Shown: piece by piece, positions 1 through 13,784 of the stretch
Layout of the letters: the number at the start of each line of letters is the position of its first letter
Position numbering within the stretch: position 1 is the first letter of the stretch
From: Paragyromitra xinjiangensis
Taxonomy: Eukaryota > Ascomycota > Pezizomycetes > Pezizales > Discinaceae
Direction: 5' to 3'
Assembly: GCA_038503065.1 (NCBI GenBank)
Contig: JBCAMK010000018.1
Coordinates: forward strand, 248,001 to 312,000
Length of the DNA: 64,000 bases
The notes under the pieces: model-generated
Seen by the model: the letters and a program-made list of their open reading frames with translations, nothing else
Told to the model about the DNA's origin: nothing
Database searches by the model: none
Program-made: the position numbers and the translations under genes

Positions 1-1096
1 AGGCGGTAAAGCTCCTAGGAACTCTATATCGTGCTCATAGAGAAAGCCAAGCCCTCATGCATAATCCCTGTCGAAACCGTTCCACGCCGAGAAGGATCGT
101 CAACAGCCACCTATCATTACCTATCTCTAGAAACGTCCCTGCACCAGTAGACATTTCCAGCGATTAAAAATAAACGCATAGGAAAAGTCGCCTCCACAGA
201 CCACACAATTCTCACCGAGATGAGAAAGTGTCAAGAGCCGGCTCTACTGGGATTCGACGAACCATGCATCATCTGATGCATACCTGGAAGAACCCCAGTG
301 TATGAACACTGTCTGGGAAACACACAACAAGAGACTTAGGGTTAAGTTCCGATGCCGTCGGGTGAAACAACCCCCTATTGCAAGACTCGGTCCGGAAGCT
401 CGTTTCCAATTGACGACAAACGGTCAGGAAGTGGCCGGGGAGCCTGCGGGGGCCTTAGCTTTCGTCAAGGAATCAAGATCCCTTGCCGGGGCATCGGGGA
501 ACTGAGGGAGGGTTGGGCTGCGGGGGTTTTTGTAGTGTCTCAATGAGACGAGTCATGGAGCTGGGACGAAGAATAGGCAGAACAAAGGACGCAGGAACTA
601 ATATGGGTCTAGAGACGGGGTAGAGCGGCTGCGAGACGAAATTGGAGAATTGACGAGAGAGCAGAAAGATAGCGAGATTCAGTAGAACGGTAACAGGGAC
701 GAAAAGTTGGAGAATGTGGTGGTCAAGGGTAATCTGGTGGTGAGAGAAGAGGAGGGGGAGAGAAGTTGGGAAGACGCGTCTCGGGAGACTACTAGTACTG
801 TAGCGACGTGACGCGTAGGGTTACCCTGCTAAGATCGTGGCTGATGCAGTGCTGTAAATGATTGATACGCCGAATGCGGGGACACGCACAAGCCACCCGA
901 TTAACACCCCGCCATTGATTTCGCTGCATGCGGGTGTTGCGAACAGAATTTTGTTGTCGACTCTACTTATATGCTACTGTTCCTTCAACCACCCGTCACT
1001 GGATAGGGGCCTTTCCGTGTGTTTCTCGCATAATTTTCTCGATTTGTGCCCTGTGTTGCCATTTGGATCCCAGAATTCGCCTCTTCATAGTACACG
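1..1096. other. Intergenic, upstream of PRMT5
   Basis: No gene is supported here. The short ORFs overlap in several frames and resemble no family. The last few hundred bases must hold the promoter and 5' leader of the PRMT5 gene that starts at 1097. No convincing TATA box or other element was identified. Confidence 0.5.
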
Positions 1097-3990
1097 ATGG
1101 ATGCTCATCAACCTGCAGAGCCTGGTGTCCCTGTGTGGTACGTCGGCCATCATCTCCCCACTCCGAAAAATGCTATCAGTGGGCATACCCTTGAAACAGA
1201 AGCGGCCACTGGTGTAAGTTCTACTGTACTCTTCCATTTTGCCGCTATTAAGTATACTAACCATCCTGTCCAGTATGACATGATAACGACTCATATCACC
1301 AATATCAATTTTCGGAATCGCGTTGAGCAATCAATTTCGAGCGCTAGACTCGAGAATAAATCACATTTTCACATTGAATCTCTAGATGCAGAAGAGGTCA
1401 ATCTTCACCCTGGGGATCACATATCGCAGGTTATCGCGTTTACTTCCTCATGGATAGATCTAGATTCAGATGACTCCTTGGTTGCTCATGTTTCAAGACA
1501 AGTTCTCATTCACGAGCTGGAATACGCTGCGTTCTGTGGTGCAAGCAACGTGGTTATTGCCGGTCCCAAAAGGAGAACGAATATCGCACAGTACGCCCAG
1601 GTCATTAGTGTCGCATTGACGAAGGGGGCTTATATGCAATTGTTGATTCACCTTCCTATGGCTGAGGAGGAAGGTAGCGTGGCGAATGCAGGGGAGGCTT
1701 ATGACGAGTTCGCAATGTGGGATGTTTGGAATACAATTCGCACAATATGCAAATACAACTCTCGTCTATCACTCAGTGCGTGACCCCTACTGTTCCTTTC
1801 GTAGGCTTGCCATACTGATGACAAACAGCGCTCCAAATACCTGCCAAGCTTCCTTCTGCTCACCTCGTGAATCGATGGTTTGCTGAGCCTGTCCGCATAT
1901 TATTCATTCCATCGTTTACCTTTTGTCCGAATGCCAAAGGCTATCCAGTCTTTCCTAAGCTTCATCAGGCGCTCCTTACGAGATACATGAAACTGCGTCC
2001 GACACCATATATCTTGGTTTCTGATACTCATCTAACTCCTCCCCCGCCAGCTCCTGCAGGATCTGGTTCACCTCAAAAACTACGGTATGAACCACTGGGC
2101 TACTTGGTCTACCTCAGACATCTACAGAGGAATCAACCACCACCGTCAACGGTTGAGAAGTTTGGTGCTGGCTATCAGGATTATCTTCAAGCGCCCTTGC
2201 AACCACTGGCGGATAACTTAGAGAGCATTACATATGAGGTGTTCGAAAAAGACCCAGTCAAGTACGATCAATATGAGAAGGCTATTAAACTTGCCCTGGA
2301 TGCACGAGATCCAAATAGTAAAAAAAAAATGTTAGTTGCTTTATCTTCCTGCTTTATCTTCATTTCTCAACCGCCTCTTTTCCTTCTCAAAAATGTCGTT
2401 TTATGTCTTAGGTGCCGTGATTACACCCCGCCGTGCATTCTTGAATGATCATCTAGATTACTCGTGGCAGTCTTGGCAACTTACTTTGATCCCCTGTCAA
2501 CTGCTGGGGAATGAGGCTCTCACCTAACTCATTGCGTTGATTCGGCGTCTTGATTACCCTCACAAAATTCACAGAAAGCTAACATAATACTTTGCTATAC
2601 GTAGTATTGTGGCCGTCACAGGTGCTGGGCGGGGTCCGTTGGTTTCCCGAGCCTTACGGGCTGCTAAGATGTCCGGTCGTGTAATCACCCTCTTCGCAGT
2701 TGAGAAAAATCCCAATGCATACGTTCACCTGCTACGACACAACCGTGAAACATGGAATGGACAGGTTACAGTTATCAAGAGCGACATGAGGTCCTGGAAC
2801 CCACCTTTCAAGGTGGATATTATTATTTCGGAGTTGCTGGGAAGTTTTGGGGATAACGAATTGAGCCCTGAGTGTTTGGATGGAGTACAACGGGTTTTGA
2901 ATCGTACGTTCCTACTTTATATCCCTGTAATATCGTTACCCGCAGGCGGTACTATTACCCTGCACAGCTGTCCCCATTAGTCTTTCTATATCAACTCGGA
3001 CCTGCACCAGTCGATATCTCGCAGTTCTTTTTCTCATCAACCCCTTCGCCCTTGAATATAGACTGACTGTTTTAATTTATAGCAAATGGCGGAATTTCAA
3101 TCCCTGCGTCGTATTCAGCTCACTACACACCCATAATGGCGCCGAAAATTCACGCTGACATCTCTTCTCGCAAAAACGACCCCGATGCATCTGAAACGCC
3201 CTATGTAGTAATGCTACAAGCAATTGAGCCCCTTGCAGAAAATGAGTATATCCACCGCGCATGGGACTTCTATCACCCATTACCAGCAAACACAATGAGT
3301 GATGCTGCTGCGTTAGGTGGTGGGCTAGTTGGCTTGGGAGATGGCGGGAATGATCATAACGTGAGGTGTTCCCGGGCAACATTCAAAGTGCCGAGGCGAG
3401 GAGTAGTGCACGGTCTCGCGGGGTACTTCGAGAGCGTTCTTTTCGGGGATGTTGAATTGAGTACAAGGCCAGATACTATCGATGCAAAGAGCAAGGACAT
3501 GATTAGTTGGTTTCCGATATTTTTTCCGTTGAAGGTACGTAACAAAAACAGTTTTCTCTATTAATCCTCAACCCGTAGCGGCCCTTGTATACCCTCCATT
3601 CCATATCATGCTTCCCGATTACTCTCCATAAAATGAAGGGAAGTGAGCGATAGAGTAGATATGGCTGCGTTGCATATGCTAGTATTCCTAGATCTGAGGG
3701 TTCCTGGTCGGGTTTTACAAGTTACTCTGCCGCGCCGCAGGACTGCATTCACTTCAACCGTAGCTAGCCGAGTCACATGGGATGAACTCCACTAATTCCC
3801 CACTCTATAGTCGCCGCTGCATCTTCCCGACAATTCTGAAGTTGATGTCACGATCTGGCGAGAGACTAGTGAGCGTAAGGTCTGGTACGAGTGGTCCGCC
3901 GAGGCCTTCACTAAAGGAATAGGGGGACAAAGGCATAGACTTAGCGCCACGGACTTGCATTCTAGCAAGAAGAATGGTTGTTTGATGTAA
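1097..3990 (+). CDS. skb1: Protein arginine N-methyltransferase 5 (Skb1/Hsl7 family)
   Basis: This is a type II arginine methyltransferase, which makes monomethyl and symmetric dimethyl arginine on proteins such as Sm proteins and histones, in cytosol and nucleus. Six exons by splice signals: 1097-1213, 1274-1775, 1829-2330, 2605-2903, 3083-3534, 3811-3990, giving 683 residues, normal for the family. The N-terminus has the TIM-barrel signature VPVWYVGHH near residue 11. The SAM-binding loop GAGRG is at about 380-384 and the acidic ribose-binding segment VEKNPNA at about 406. The double-E loop [11 protein letters not shown] carries the two catalytic glutamates (about 450 and 459). The segment [15 protein letters not shown] precedes the Rossmann fold, as in all PRMT5s. 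The C-terminus ends in [11 protein letters not shown], close to other fungal PRMT5s. Introns 3, 4 and 5 (274, 179 and 276 nt) are longer than the first two (60 and 53 nt). No catalytic residue is missing. Family is certain; the last two exon borders are slightly less so. Confidence 0.95.
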
Positions 3991-6900
3991 AAGGTAATGT
4001 TGAACGGGCCTGCGGGTGAACCGGCGGAAGGTTCAGAAGAGTAATTTTTTCTTTCTTTTTTGCCGATGGAATTTTTTCCCTCTATTTTTTTTATCCGTCC
4101 CGTGAACCTGGAATACACTTTGCGCGGGTAGTGGGCAGTGTAGGTGTGATAGTTGGGGAAATAAGCAGTAGGATGTAATTGGTATAGTTCGATATATTTT
4201 TTGATAAGTGTAGGCTATCCTGCACTCTTTTGATACCAATTGATTGATTTTGTCCCTGAAATATTTAGTGTGATATCGGAGTCTTCCGACCCAAATTCTC
4301 GATACCTAGCTGAGGGGAAGTCCTTAGGCTCGTGTTTTGTCGATATTTACTATTTACTATCTACTATTCAGGGCCCCGGTTCAGCTACAGGTTCGTTAGG
4401 TGAGAATATCTCCGAGACGCTTATCGAGGCAATATCCGCTATTTATCGTGCCGGTAAGGACGTTGAGATAGGAAACATTTTGCCCAACGGCAAGCCGGTT
4501 CTTGGCGACATCTGCATGGATATAGAGGGGTTAGTCTCGCAGATTCGAGCCGTCTCTTGGATACTCGGAGGAATTTGGAATATGGGACCCATGTATCAGA
4601 GCCTCTTCAGTGAATCCCTGCCCCTTCACCGCTCCCGCTTCACAATCGAAACTCAATCATTACCCCTCATAATTCCGGCAATGTTATCCACAGCCTTACA
4701 AACCCCAACCCTAATTTCACGTTTCGGGGAGAACCGGTTGGATAATCACCGCCTCCAAGCCCAAGTCCCTACACACCAAAGACGGTCATCACTTCCCTTG
4801 ATTAGGGGCACATACTCTCTCAGCAAAAACTACCCATAATACTAGCTCATCTGATCAGGCCGGGAAACTAATTTTCCGAAACGACAGCGCAGCACTCTGG
4901 TTCAGCATGTGGTACGGTCACAATGCCGAGCCGAAATAACCACGTGCACAGATTTCGCGGTACAAGTGAAAGCGCGAGTCCTTGAAAAATGAGGTAAGGA
5001 GTAGGTTTGGCGGCCCTACATCCGAAGCGGCCGAGTGGCGATCAAGTCCAGTCGGTAAACACCGAACGAATACCGAACATGCGACTGTAGCGCCGTGCAA
5101 CAAGCCTCCAAGTTTAGATCTCCGAGCCAAGTTCGCTCGAGACTCGCCTCTAGAATTTCTACTCCCTTGCCAACGCAGTCAGCCGCTGGTAGGGTGTTAG
5201 TAGGCATCAGACCACTGTTACCATTGTCATTAGGCCGGATGCTGTTGCAAGAATCGGGAAAAGTTATGCTAGAAGGTTCGGATTGGAATTGATGGATCTG
5301 ATGGAAGACTGGGTGATATCATTTTAGCGGCTTGCGCATGAGACATTTTGTACCTGCAACTGTTGCCGCATGTCTCGGGTTTCGCGATGCTGTGTTCTAC
5401 CTTATTCTATATATGGCACACATCTCTATTGCGAATCCTGGATCTACTGCACGTCATATCCAATATATCTACAATCCTTATCTCATTCAATGACATCTCG
5501 CGGCGCAATCTTCCCCTGAAGTGATCTGTATGTAATTATCTACAAACCCTAGTCGATCGTAGAGCAACTTTAGTCAACATCGTCGAGTATCGTGAAACGC
5601 TCTGCTGTCTGCTCGGAGATGCCGTATCTCGGAGTGACCGACCGTTGAGGACACGGCACGAGCCGTAGTGTAATGGCTACAAGCGGCTTTCTTTTTACGC
5701 TTAACCCCGCACTCCGGGAAAGGTACCCAGAGACCCAACTTACCAAAACCAGGGCAACGAAAGCCTTCAGTTACACGGCCTGGAATTTTTGCGTGACATT
5801 CTTAAGATCAGCCAGGTCCACATGAAAGTGCAGTGCATATGACCTGCATACATAAAGCATAGCTTGATTTCGTGAAGAGATGAATTACTTCAGCACATGC
5901 GAGTACGATTTGAAAAAAAACCTCGCACTGCGCCTTATGCATCCGGATCCCTTCTCCATCAACCTACCTATTTTATTGGCTAGTCTGTTCTATATGAGTG
6001 TGGCAGTAAAGTGACTATAGAAAATTCTGCAGCCAACCACTTACCTCCGGGTCGAGTTACACGAATCCCGAGCTGCAAAGATGAGAATGCCGTGAGCTTC
6101 CAAGGCAGACTAGAACGACATAGGTATTATACCTCCAGCAATAAGGGGGTCCTAGGCATGGACTTGCTTCCCGAGTATACTCCCACCCTAGAGGGTTCTG
6201 AGCTTGCGGCAGCAAACAGGTAGCTGTTGGCAGAAACTGAAGCTCCTGTTTTCTGATCTAGCTATAGCGGCTCACCAGTGAATTGATAAGATGGTTAAGG
6301 GTTCAACTGGTGAGATAACTCCCTCGAGAAAGTGCTTGGGCTCAAGCCTCAAAAAAGCCAAAGTGAGGCGCTAGGTGCATAGAAAAAAAAGATCGGAGAG
6401 ACTAATGGTATTTTTTTTGTTCATCCTAACTCGAATTATGTAGGGCTAAGCTTAAGACGAAATAGAGTTTGGAAGCGCTGCACGCTAAGACGATTTGCAA
6501 TGCGGCTCTGCCTGCAGCAACCGTGCACCCACACAAACCCTGCCTTAAAAACTTCCTGTCTCCTCTGAAATACTAAGATTCTGGGGGCTTTGGCTTAGGA
6601 TAAGTTTTTTGGCTCCTACACTCTTTAGCCCTACTGTTTTTCCTCTGCAGAGAGAGCTGTCGTTAGCGCTATTTCGAAAGAACTCATCAATCTACGCTGT
6701 CCCGTATTGCAAGCATATGAGGGTGAAGTTGGTATTAGGGAAATCACGCCTCAATTAATACAGTACACTGGTTGTCTTTTATTTACACGGCTTCATCGCC
6801 GCCGAAGAGTAATCGTTGCCGATCAAGTACACATAATAATATACCCCCCTACTTCTCTCATCGTTGTCGTTTTCACCTTAATCTAGAGTGGTGGTGATGG

Positions 6901-9900
6901 TAGTAGCTGTGTGTCGGATCTGCCTTATGGTGATGGTGGATGGGGGGGCTGTTCTTTTTGATGAGGTGGCTCAATTTGGTATGTGGACGATCCCGACATG
7001 TAGCCGGCACTTTCGTTTTGGTTAGTTATATTTGTAATTTTCTATGCCTCTCATTCTTAGCGATCACACACCCGAAAAAATTAGTTGAGGAAGAAGAATT
7101 CTGACCCTTTGTATAAGTGGCTAAGGTACAAGTTGTGTAACCCCGCGCGATACCGAGTGCTTCTAGTTTCGTATTGATCCCCACGGCGAGGTGTAGCGAA
7201 GGCGCAGGACGGAAAACGGCCTTTAGGAACCGAGTCTTTGATCCCCTCTACAACTATCAATATATTTCTAGTTTCTCTAATTCCCCACAATGCTCCCCGG
7301 ATTGCAGGGGCCCCCAAATTGAAAGTTGTTTAGGCTCGAATCGGACTATTTACACATGACCCTAAGATATGTGCTCACGCCGAAACTTGTTTGCATTTGC
7401 CAAGCCTCCCGTCTTTCGTGTGATGCTGCTGCAACGGAGTTTGGGCAGACGATTAGTTTCGGCGCATAGAGCGATCCATGTCCCTGCTTACACCTCTTTT
7501 TTTCCCTTGTTGGCTTAGTTGTCTATTATCTGCAGCCGTTGATTGTAGGTAGTACCACTAGCTGTCTTGCAGTAGTTTTTGTGGGGAAACAAGCCCAAAA
7601 CAATAATTTTCTGGAAATAACGATCAGTCTGCTGCAGTGTGAGTTGGATCGATGCGGGTACCATTACTGTCTCATGTGCTGCGCATGCTGTGTGACTTTG
7701 CTGGTAGCTTATATCGATGATATTGCTCTTCATTAAGTATGCTTCTCCGCAGGCCGCCGGGGATCAACAGAAACAACAATGATCATCGGTTGTTAGCAAA
7801 ACCGAGGCATAGTATTGCACGGGGTTAAGCTGAGAAGTGCCGTTCTGCGTTCTCCGTATCGCCCTTGACGATTGCTATTAACTTCCGGGTTCCTTGTAGT
7901 ATTTCCGTCTATACCCGTACGGGAGGATCATGCTTTGAGATGCCAAGGAGAGCAAACCGCATACCGCAAAGTACAATTGTCTGCCCAGGTCACATTCTCA
8001 CCAAGCAGGGCTTTTAATCCCACTCATGCCTGTGTGCTACATTATGTGTGTTCACAAATACACGGCTCTTTTGCGCTGAAACCGGCATTTTATTTTCCCT
8101 TCCTCAGTGACCCATACATCTGGACCTCTAGAGCAGCATGCTATGCACATGCCCCACCAATCAGAAGAAATTTCGGTCGGGTCCGCCGCCGACGATCTTG
8201 CGAAATGATATGATCGAAAACAAGGTTTTGTCATACATACTCTACTTGCTTAGATTTATTCTCGGGAAGATTAGCGTGGGGCAAAAAAGAAGTTGTGAAT
8301 CTCGCAAGAGAGATCAGGGGATGCTACGGCGTGGTGTCAACTTCCGTTCATTTTACCATCGGCCGAAGCGAGGTTGTTTGGTTGAACATGTATGCTCCCA
8401 TGAGCATTTACCGGTTTCGGCACTGCCCCATTTTAATATTACAACTGAGACGATAGATACGAGAGCTTTATGTATGAGAAAGAGGTTCCGGAAGGGCGTG
8501 TGGGCACATTTCTCTTTTGCCGACCGCGAGTTTCCAGTGTCTCATTCTCAACAAATCAAATAAATAGTAAGATATGCCTAACAGTTTGAGAGGCTCTAGA
8601 TCAATCTGGATGCACAGATCGGTAATTATTTTAAGGTTAATTAATCTAACTAGTTGACGTCACCGAATTAATGAACCACACATTTTATTTTCGAGTGATA
8701 TTTAAGACATCACGAAAGATATTGACATGGGATGGGTGGCAGTCCCGGACTTGGTTGTCTTTAGAACTTTTCTTTTGTGTGCTTAAGATTTATTGGCTCT
8801 TGATAAGTGTTTTCATTTAAATATATTAACATTAATTCTTGGCGCACATTGATATGCGACCGAAAGAATAGTGAGTGACAGGCATCAGCAGCTAGAGGGG
8901 GTCTTTCCGTACACTAAAGAGATGCCCCATTTAGAGGAACCCACGCACTAGGTTAATGTTTTTCTGTTTGTAAAGGCACTTGTTCGTAAATTGGCCATGA
9001 GAGGGTAAGAAATCTAGCTTCATAAAGAAAGGACAATAAAAGAATCTAAGGGCCAGGAATTTTTTGGCGTCGGCAGACCTTTAACTTAGCACTACTTTGG
9101 TAGACCCTATCTATTAGGGGATGTTGGTGGCTAAAGGGCCTTTTCGTAGTTTATTACCCTCCTGGGTACTTGATAGTAGTTATAACGATTTTACACTACT
9201 GATGAGGATTTTGATTAACTCGGTAGCACTTGATATCTTTTAGTTATCTTAGTGCTAGTATTTGACTTAGGTTATGCAAAGAGAGTAAGTTGGTGGGTAA
9301 TCGTAACATTGTAGTATCGTCCAATTGTCTTCACAGCCTGTCACCCGGTTTCAGCAAGGCTGGTATTTTTTCCATCCTTTTATTTACTCCATTAGGAAGA
9401 TTCGGGCAATTGAGATGGTAAGATAAAAGGCAGAGGCATTTACAAACTAGTTCATGCTAAAGCACAGGTCTAGTAGATCCCGAGTCCATCAGTTCTATAA
9501 GTTTAGCCTCACTTAGCACCCGCATTCTACACTTCTCAATTCGATCGATCGATTCATAAGTGCATCCCATCACTTGGGTTATGGCACTATTGTACCGGGC
9601 CCTAAGTATACTAGCCAGGAAGACGTAAAATAAAGTAAATGAGCTTCTGTATCCAGTAAACAAAAACAAAAAACACCCTCATACAACACAATTCCTCAAG
9701 ACATACCGTCTCCTCCATTCTAGTCTTATATCCACTCTCTTCTCTCCCCAAAAACCCGAACGCAAACTGAAATTTCTCCCCCTTTTCCACCTTCATTTAT
9801 AATTATCTACAAATATATCCCTCCTCTCCTTCTCCTTTATCTAGCGCCAACAATAATATCTCCTTCCTTCCTCCCTAACGCGTACCGTTGCAATAACTCT

Positions 9901-10549
9901 CTTTGCTCCCGCCCCTCATTTTTTAGTCCAAAATTTGAATTTTACCCTCCTAGTAGTTTCGGGCCGTCTAGTTTGGGGTTTAATGGATTTTTGCAAAGAA
10001 TCAGACATGGCTAGTCTCGTGTAATGGTAGAAAAATATTAGAGGATAGAAATGGTATGACGATTTTAATGGGGTAGGCTGACATAAAAACAAAGGTTGTC
10101 TGGTGCTCTCACATGATACGCTTCTAATAGTTAACTTAGATATCGCTATATCTCCTCTTGTATTTCGGGGTGATAAGTGTGGGTTTTAGTACGGATCTTG
10201 AATCTGGGAACAGATATACACCTGCCAATATGGTATGGCCTAGGGTGATAAAATAAAGCTAAATAAATTGCATATATCTCTATAGCTACAAATTATATAG
10301 CGGCTGCGCGCACTTAACAATTTTACTCAAGAGCTCTATCTGTGGATCTAAAAAAATACTGTCCCTCAACATCCGTTCAAGTCCACAGCATTGCATATTG
10401 CACAAGCACAAAAACATTTTCTTTCTTCTCTTACTGCGTTGCATAACTACATGTATCTTTCTTGTTGGAGTATTCGTCATTCCTGCCGCTACTCAGCTAC
10501 GTGCACTGCGATAGTAGCCTCCAAGTAACTCTCATACTTAGGAAATCTT
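3991..10549. other. Gene-poor region of about 6.5 kb
   Basis: No gene is supported. The longest ORFs (4240-4839 and 8138-8563 on +) start without good context, have no recognisable domain and continue into no spliced model. Base composition is mixed, with A/T runs and no long tandem repeat. I looked for tRNA A and B boxes, 5S rRNA and transposase motifs (DDE, reverse transcriptase) and saw none. It is probably decayed intergenic or transposon-derived DNA. Confidence 0.5.
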
Positions 10550-12855
10550 TTATCTAGAATGACCGACGAAGCTTGAGTTTGAGCTTGAATCGGGAGATGG
10601 GACAGCCATCTTCTTTGCCACCTTCCTAGCAGGGAGTATTCGAGTTCGTTTAGGTGTTGCTACGATAGGTAGAGCTGTGGCAAGTGTCTGTTCCTCACTT
10701 CCTTCATCGGTTTTAGGCCTAACCTCAATTCTCTGTCTCTTTGTTCCTGCAACCCTTTGTTTTGCAGTCTTTGGGCTTGGGCTTGGATCGACTTCAGCCT
10801 CTGTTGGTTTCTTGGTCTGCCGTCGGGTTCTTGTGTGCTTAGCCGCCACTTCAGCCTTGTCCGTAACCTCCTCTCCATTTGTATCTTTAGTCTTTCTTCG
10901 CCCATTGGTAGCTTTCACTGCCACGGCAACGGGATGCTCTTCCTTCACTGTTACCCTTTCATCGAATTCCTCCGCTACCTCTTTCTTCTTCCGAATCTTC
11001 TTCGGCGGGCTTAACCAATCCTCCTTTCCCTCTGGCCAATAAACCCTTCTCTCCTTACCACCCATCGCCAAATCCCCCTCTTCCACGATCACATGCGCCG
11101 GTTCCTCTTCCTCTTCCGTCTTCTTCGTCTTCATTGATTGCTTTAGTGGATTCTCATCTGTTCTTGTGTGCGGTATCATCTCGTTAAACAACCCTTTCCC
11201 GCCAATGCCGTACTTCCTACACAACTCAAACACAGCCTGTTCTTTGTCTTTTGCCTCGATCATGAGATCCATAGTAGGATCGCATGGTGGCAGATTCCGG
11301 ACCCGTTTCGAGTGCTTCCGCATGTCACGATCTGTCACGGCACTGTCACGTGCCTCAGAGTAGTGTTGTTTCTGGGTTATGCCCTTGCGAGTCCATGTTT
11401 GTTTGATTTCATCCAGAAATGGCATGAGGTCTAGAGTACCTTCGCGGAGGTCTTCGCGATGGCGGATGTTGTGGTGGTGGTAGTCGAGGACGAGGGGGAT
11501 GTTGAGTTCTTGACAGATTGGCAGGAGGTCGTGAATGGTCCAATTCTGTTATAGGCTGTCAGCGGGAATTGTCGGAGACATAAGTATATGATGGGAGAGA
11601 CTCACAACATCGTCGTTCTCGAGGACTAGTCGAGCTTTAACGTCGTCTGAGAGGAGTGTGGTGTAGCTCTTTCTAAATCTATCTAGAGTCGCCTTTTTAT
11701 CACCAAACACACCTCCCATATGTAATATCATGACAGCGTCTCGGTCTGCCTGCCCTTTCAATCCCAGCAGTCGTAGCATCTGGGAATGATACTCTAGATC
11801 CCTAACAGATGCCGTGATAACTTCCTTTCTCGGACTAGCTAGTTGTGTATACTGCATTCCCCATCCCGTTAGCTACTTCATCTTACTTCCGGCATTAGAA
11901 ACATAAGGGAGGTAAAGCTACAAACCTGTCCAGGATGAGTAGTAAGCCTATGCCCAAACCCCATAGCTAGCTCACCCGCCTCCTTCAATGGCTCTGCGGC
12001 AAAGTCAAGGCTGTATCCGTACTTTTCGTGGCTAGCAAACGGGAACATTTCGCTGGAAATTCGCAAGAACTTGATCTCGTATTTCTCGTTCCAGCGTATC
12101 ATCTTTGAGAGATCCAATGCGTTCGCGAGGCCAAGTGATTCGACGTATGCCTGTCCTTCCGCAGCTGAGCCTTTCTGCAAAATTGTGGAGATACGACAGG
12201 TACGCGAGCAAAAGACTGGAGGGTTAGATGTTCGGAGGTATGTATTCAAGCATGCCTTTGAGGAGATATGGTCAGCTTGTGAAGACAAAGGGGTCTAGTA
12301 AAGTGCGGGGAGAATCACGAATCCTAGCCGACCTTTCCATGGAAGAGGAAGGTAATCGCTATTAACTTGTGGCACCCTTGTAATAGGTTCGCCGTTCTTG
12401 TCTTCTGTTTTTATCTTGTCCTTCCTGCTTACAGCGGGGTTCTTTTTGGGTGTCGTTTTCTTAGGATCCTTTTTCACCACAACTTTCTTCCTTTTTCTAT
12501 TCCCGTTACCGTCCAATTCCGGATCAAACTCTTCAGAGTCTTCCTCCTCTGCCGGTGCCAGCTCAGGCTCAAATCCTCCTTCCTCTTCGTGCTCTGGCTC
12601 GTCAGAAATGTCGAGGTTTTCAACTCGCGCTGTCGACAAAGCCCCCCTAGACTCTGCTTTTACCACCGCGGCTCTTTTTCTTTTCGGCATCTTGGTGCGC
12701 AAAATGTTCGCAGTGTTAGAGTGAGTCCTAATACGAATTATCCTCGAATTTGCAAGGATGCCACCGCCACCGATTTTTCGAATTCCCTGGAGAAGAAAAG
12801 GTGTAAACGTAGACAAGCAGCTCGTCTGTTTCGTAATGGTGGGAATCTTAAGCAT
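10550..12855 (-). CDS. uve1: UV damage endonuclease Uve1 (UVDE)
   Basis: UVDE cuts DNA 5' to cyclobutane dimers, 6-4 photoproducts and other lesions, starting an alternative excision repair pathway. Four exons on the minus strand: 12855 (or 12690)-12319, 12255-11926, 11851-11606 and 11545-10550. From the ATG at 12690-12688 the protein is 647 residues; from the in-frame ATG at 12855 it is 702. The catalytic TIM barrel begins at RLGF/ACLNTYLR. It includes the metal-binding motifs HPGQ (about 231-234, short form), LENDDV and DYHHHN (about 337-342). N-terminal (KRKR, acidic) and C-terminal (K/R/E-rich) tails are low complexity, as in Neurospora and fission yeast Uve1. The extra 55 residues of the long form contain no acidic residue and nine K/R, which suggests a mitochondrial presequence. 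Family certain; start choice open. Confidence 0.93.
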
Positions 12856-13260
12856 ACAGAAACCGGTCTATTTTTTGGTGTTATACTGAGGTAAGGTAAT
12901 AAGGAATATTGAAGGTAAGTTGCCCCTCAGTATTTAAATGTACGCGTGAAAAGACGCAGGAACCTGATTTGACTTTCGTATGAAGTACGTGTGGCGTAAC
13001 GCACTAATGCAAGGGCTAGCAGATTCCCAAGACGGGACGAATCTCGCATGTAGATCGGAGGAGCTTGAATCAACGTCATCGCTTGGTCTACGCATCGGGT
13101 GTTCCAAACTCCAACTGAGTCGACTAAACCGTCCAACCTCCGTGTAATATCTGCCGACACGGTCAACCCGGAGCCTGTGCTAGAATGTTTTATTGATTCC
13201 TAAGGTTTAAGAGGGTGGAAACACGGAATGTTTACCATAACCACATGTATGTGCTCTGAT
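12856..13260. other. Intergenic, upstream of Uve1
   Basis: This stretch holds the presumed Uve1 promoter on the minus strand and a short minus ORF (12927-13166) without any recognisable feature. Nothing else is supported. Confidence 0.4.
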
Positions 13261-13784
13261 CCGTTTGTCATAAATGCCGCTTTACAAATGGGATCACTTT
13301 AAAAATCGGCTGGCCCATCGACAAAGCGAAACCAAGAGATGGCCGATATTCAAAATTTCCACCAAGGTAGAAAAATTCTCTTCTCCCCCCCCACCTCAAG
13401 CTCTTGTAACATCAACTACAGCTATCCACATTCACAATTTATAATTATAAGTATACTCCCCTTTCCATCATATATACAAGCAGAGCCTGGGTTACATGTA
13501 TTTATATAGTTACCATATACAATGCAGTGTAGTGTGTGGTATGATGTTGAGGCTAGGCTGATCACGATACTTGTGTTTCATTTTAGGGCCAAAAGAATAA
13601 TGAATTTGAAGTTGTGATACCTACATGTACTTGTGTTGAAAGGGTTTCCAAGGTCGCTTACAGATAGTGTACATGTATTCTCTGAATATCGGCCATCTCT
13701 TAGCTTCACTTTGTAGATGGGCCAGCCAATGTTCAAAGTGATCCCATTTGTAAATCGGCCGACCAATTTACAAACCGGCCTCAT
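13261..13784. mobile_element. Inverted-repeat element (MITE-like), about 0.5 kb
   Basis: Two arms of about 75-95 bp face each other. The left arm (about 13281-13353) runs from TTTACAAATGGGATCACTTT to GAGATGGCCGATATTCA. The right arm (about 13683-13756) is its reverse complement with roughly ten mismatches. Outside the shared core the right arm has an extra segment with TTTGTAAA and CGGCC motifs that is shortened on the left. The interior (about 330 bp) is A/T-rich with no coding capacity. The structure is that of a non-autonomous DNA transposon. Exact termini and target duplication could not be fixed, so the superfamily is unassigned. Confidence 0.6.

Noticed and set aside
4240..4839. 199-residue ORF on the plus strand
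   Set aside because: It begins at a TTG, has no domain, and no splice partner was found; probably chance.
5020..5100. GCGGCCGAGTGG resembling a tRNA A-box
   Set aside because: No matching B-box or cloverleaf within 90 bases.
10677..11042. 121-residue plus ORF
   Set aside because: Opposite-strand shadow of the low-complexity Uve1 tail.
13578..13784. 68-residue minus ORF
   Set aside because: Lies on the right arm of the inverted-repeat element.
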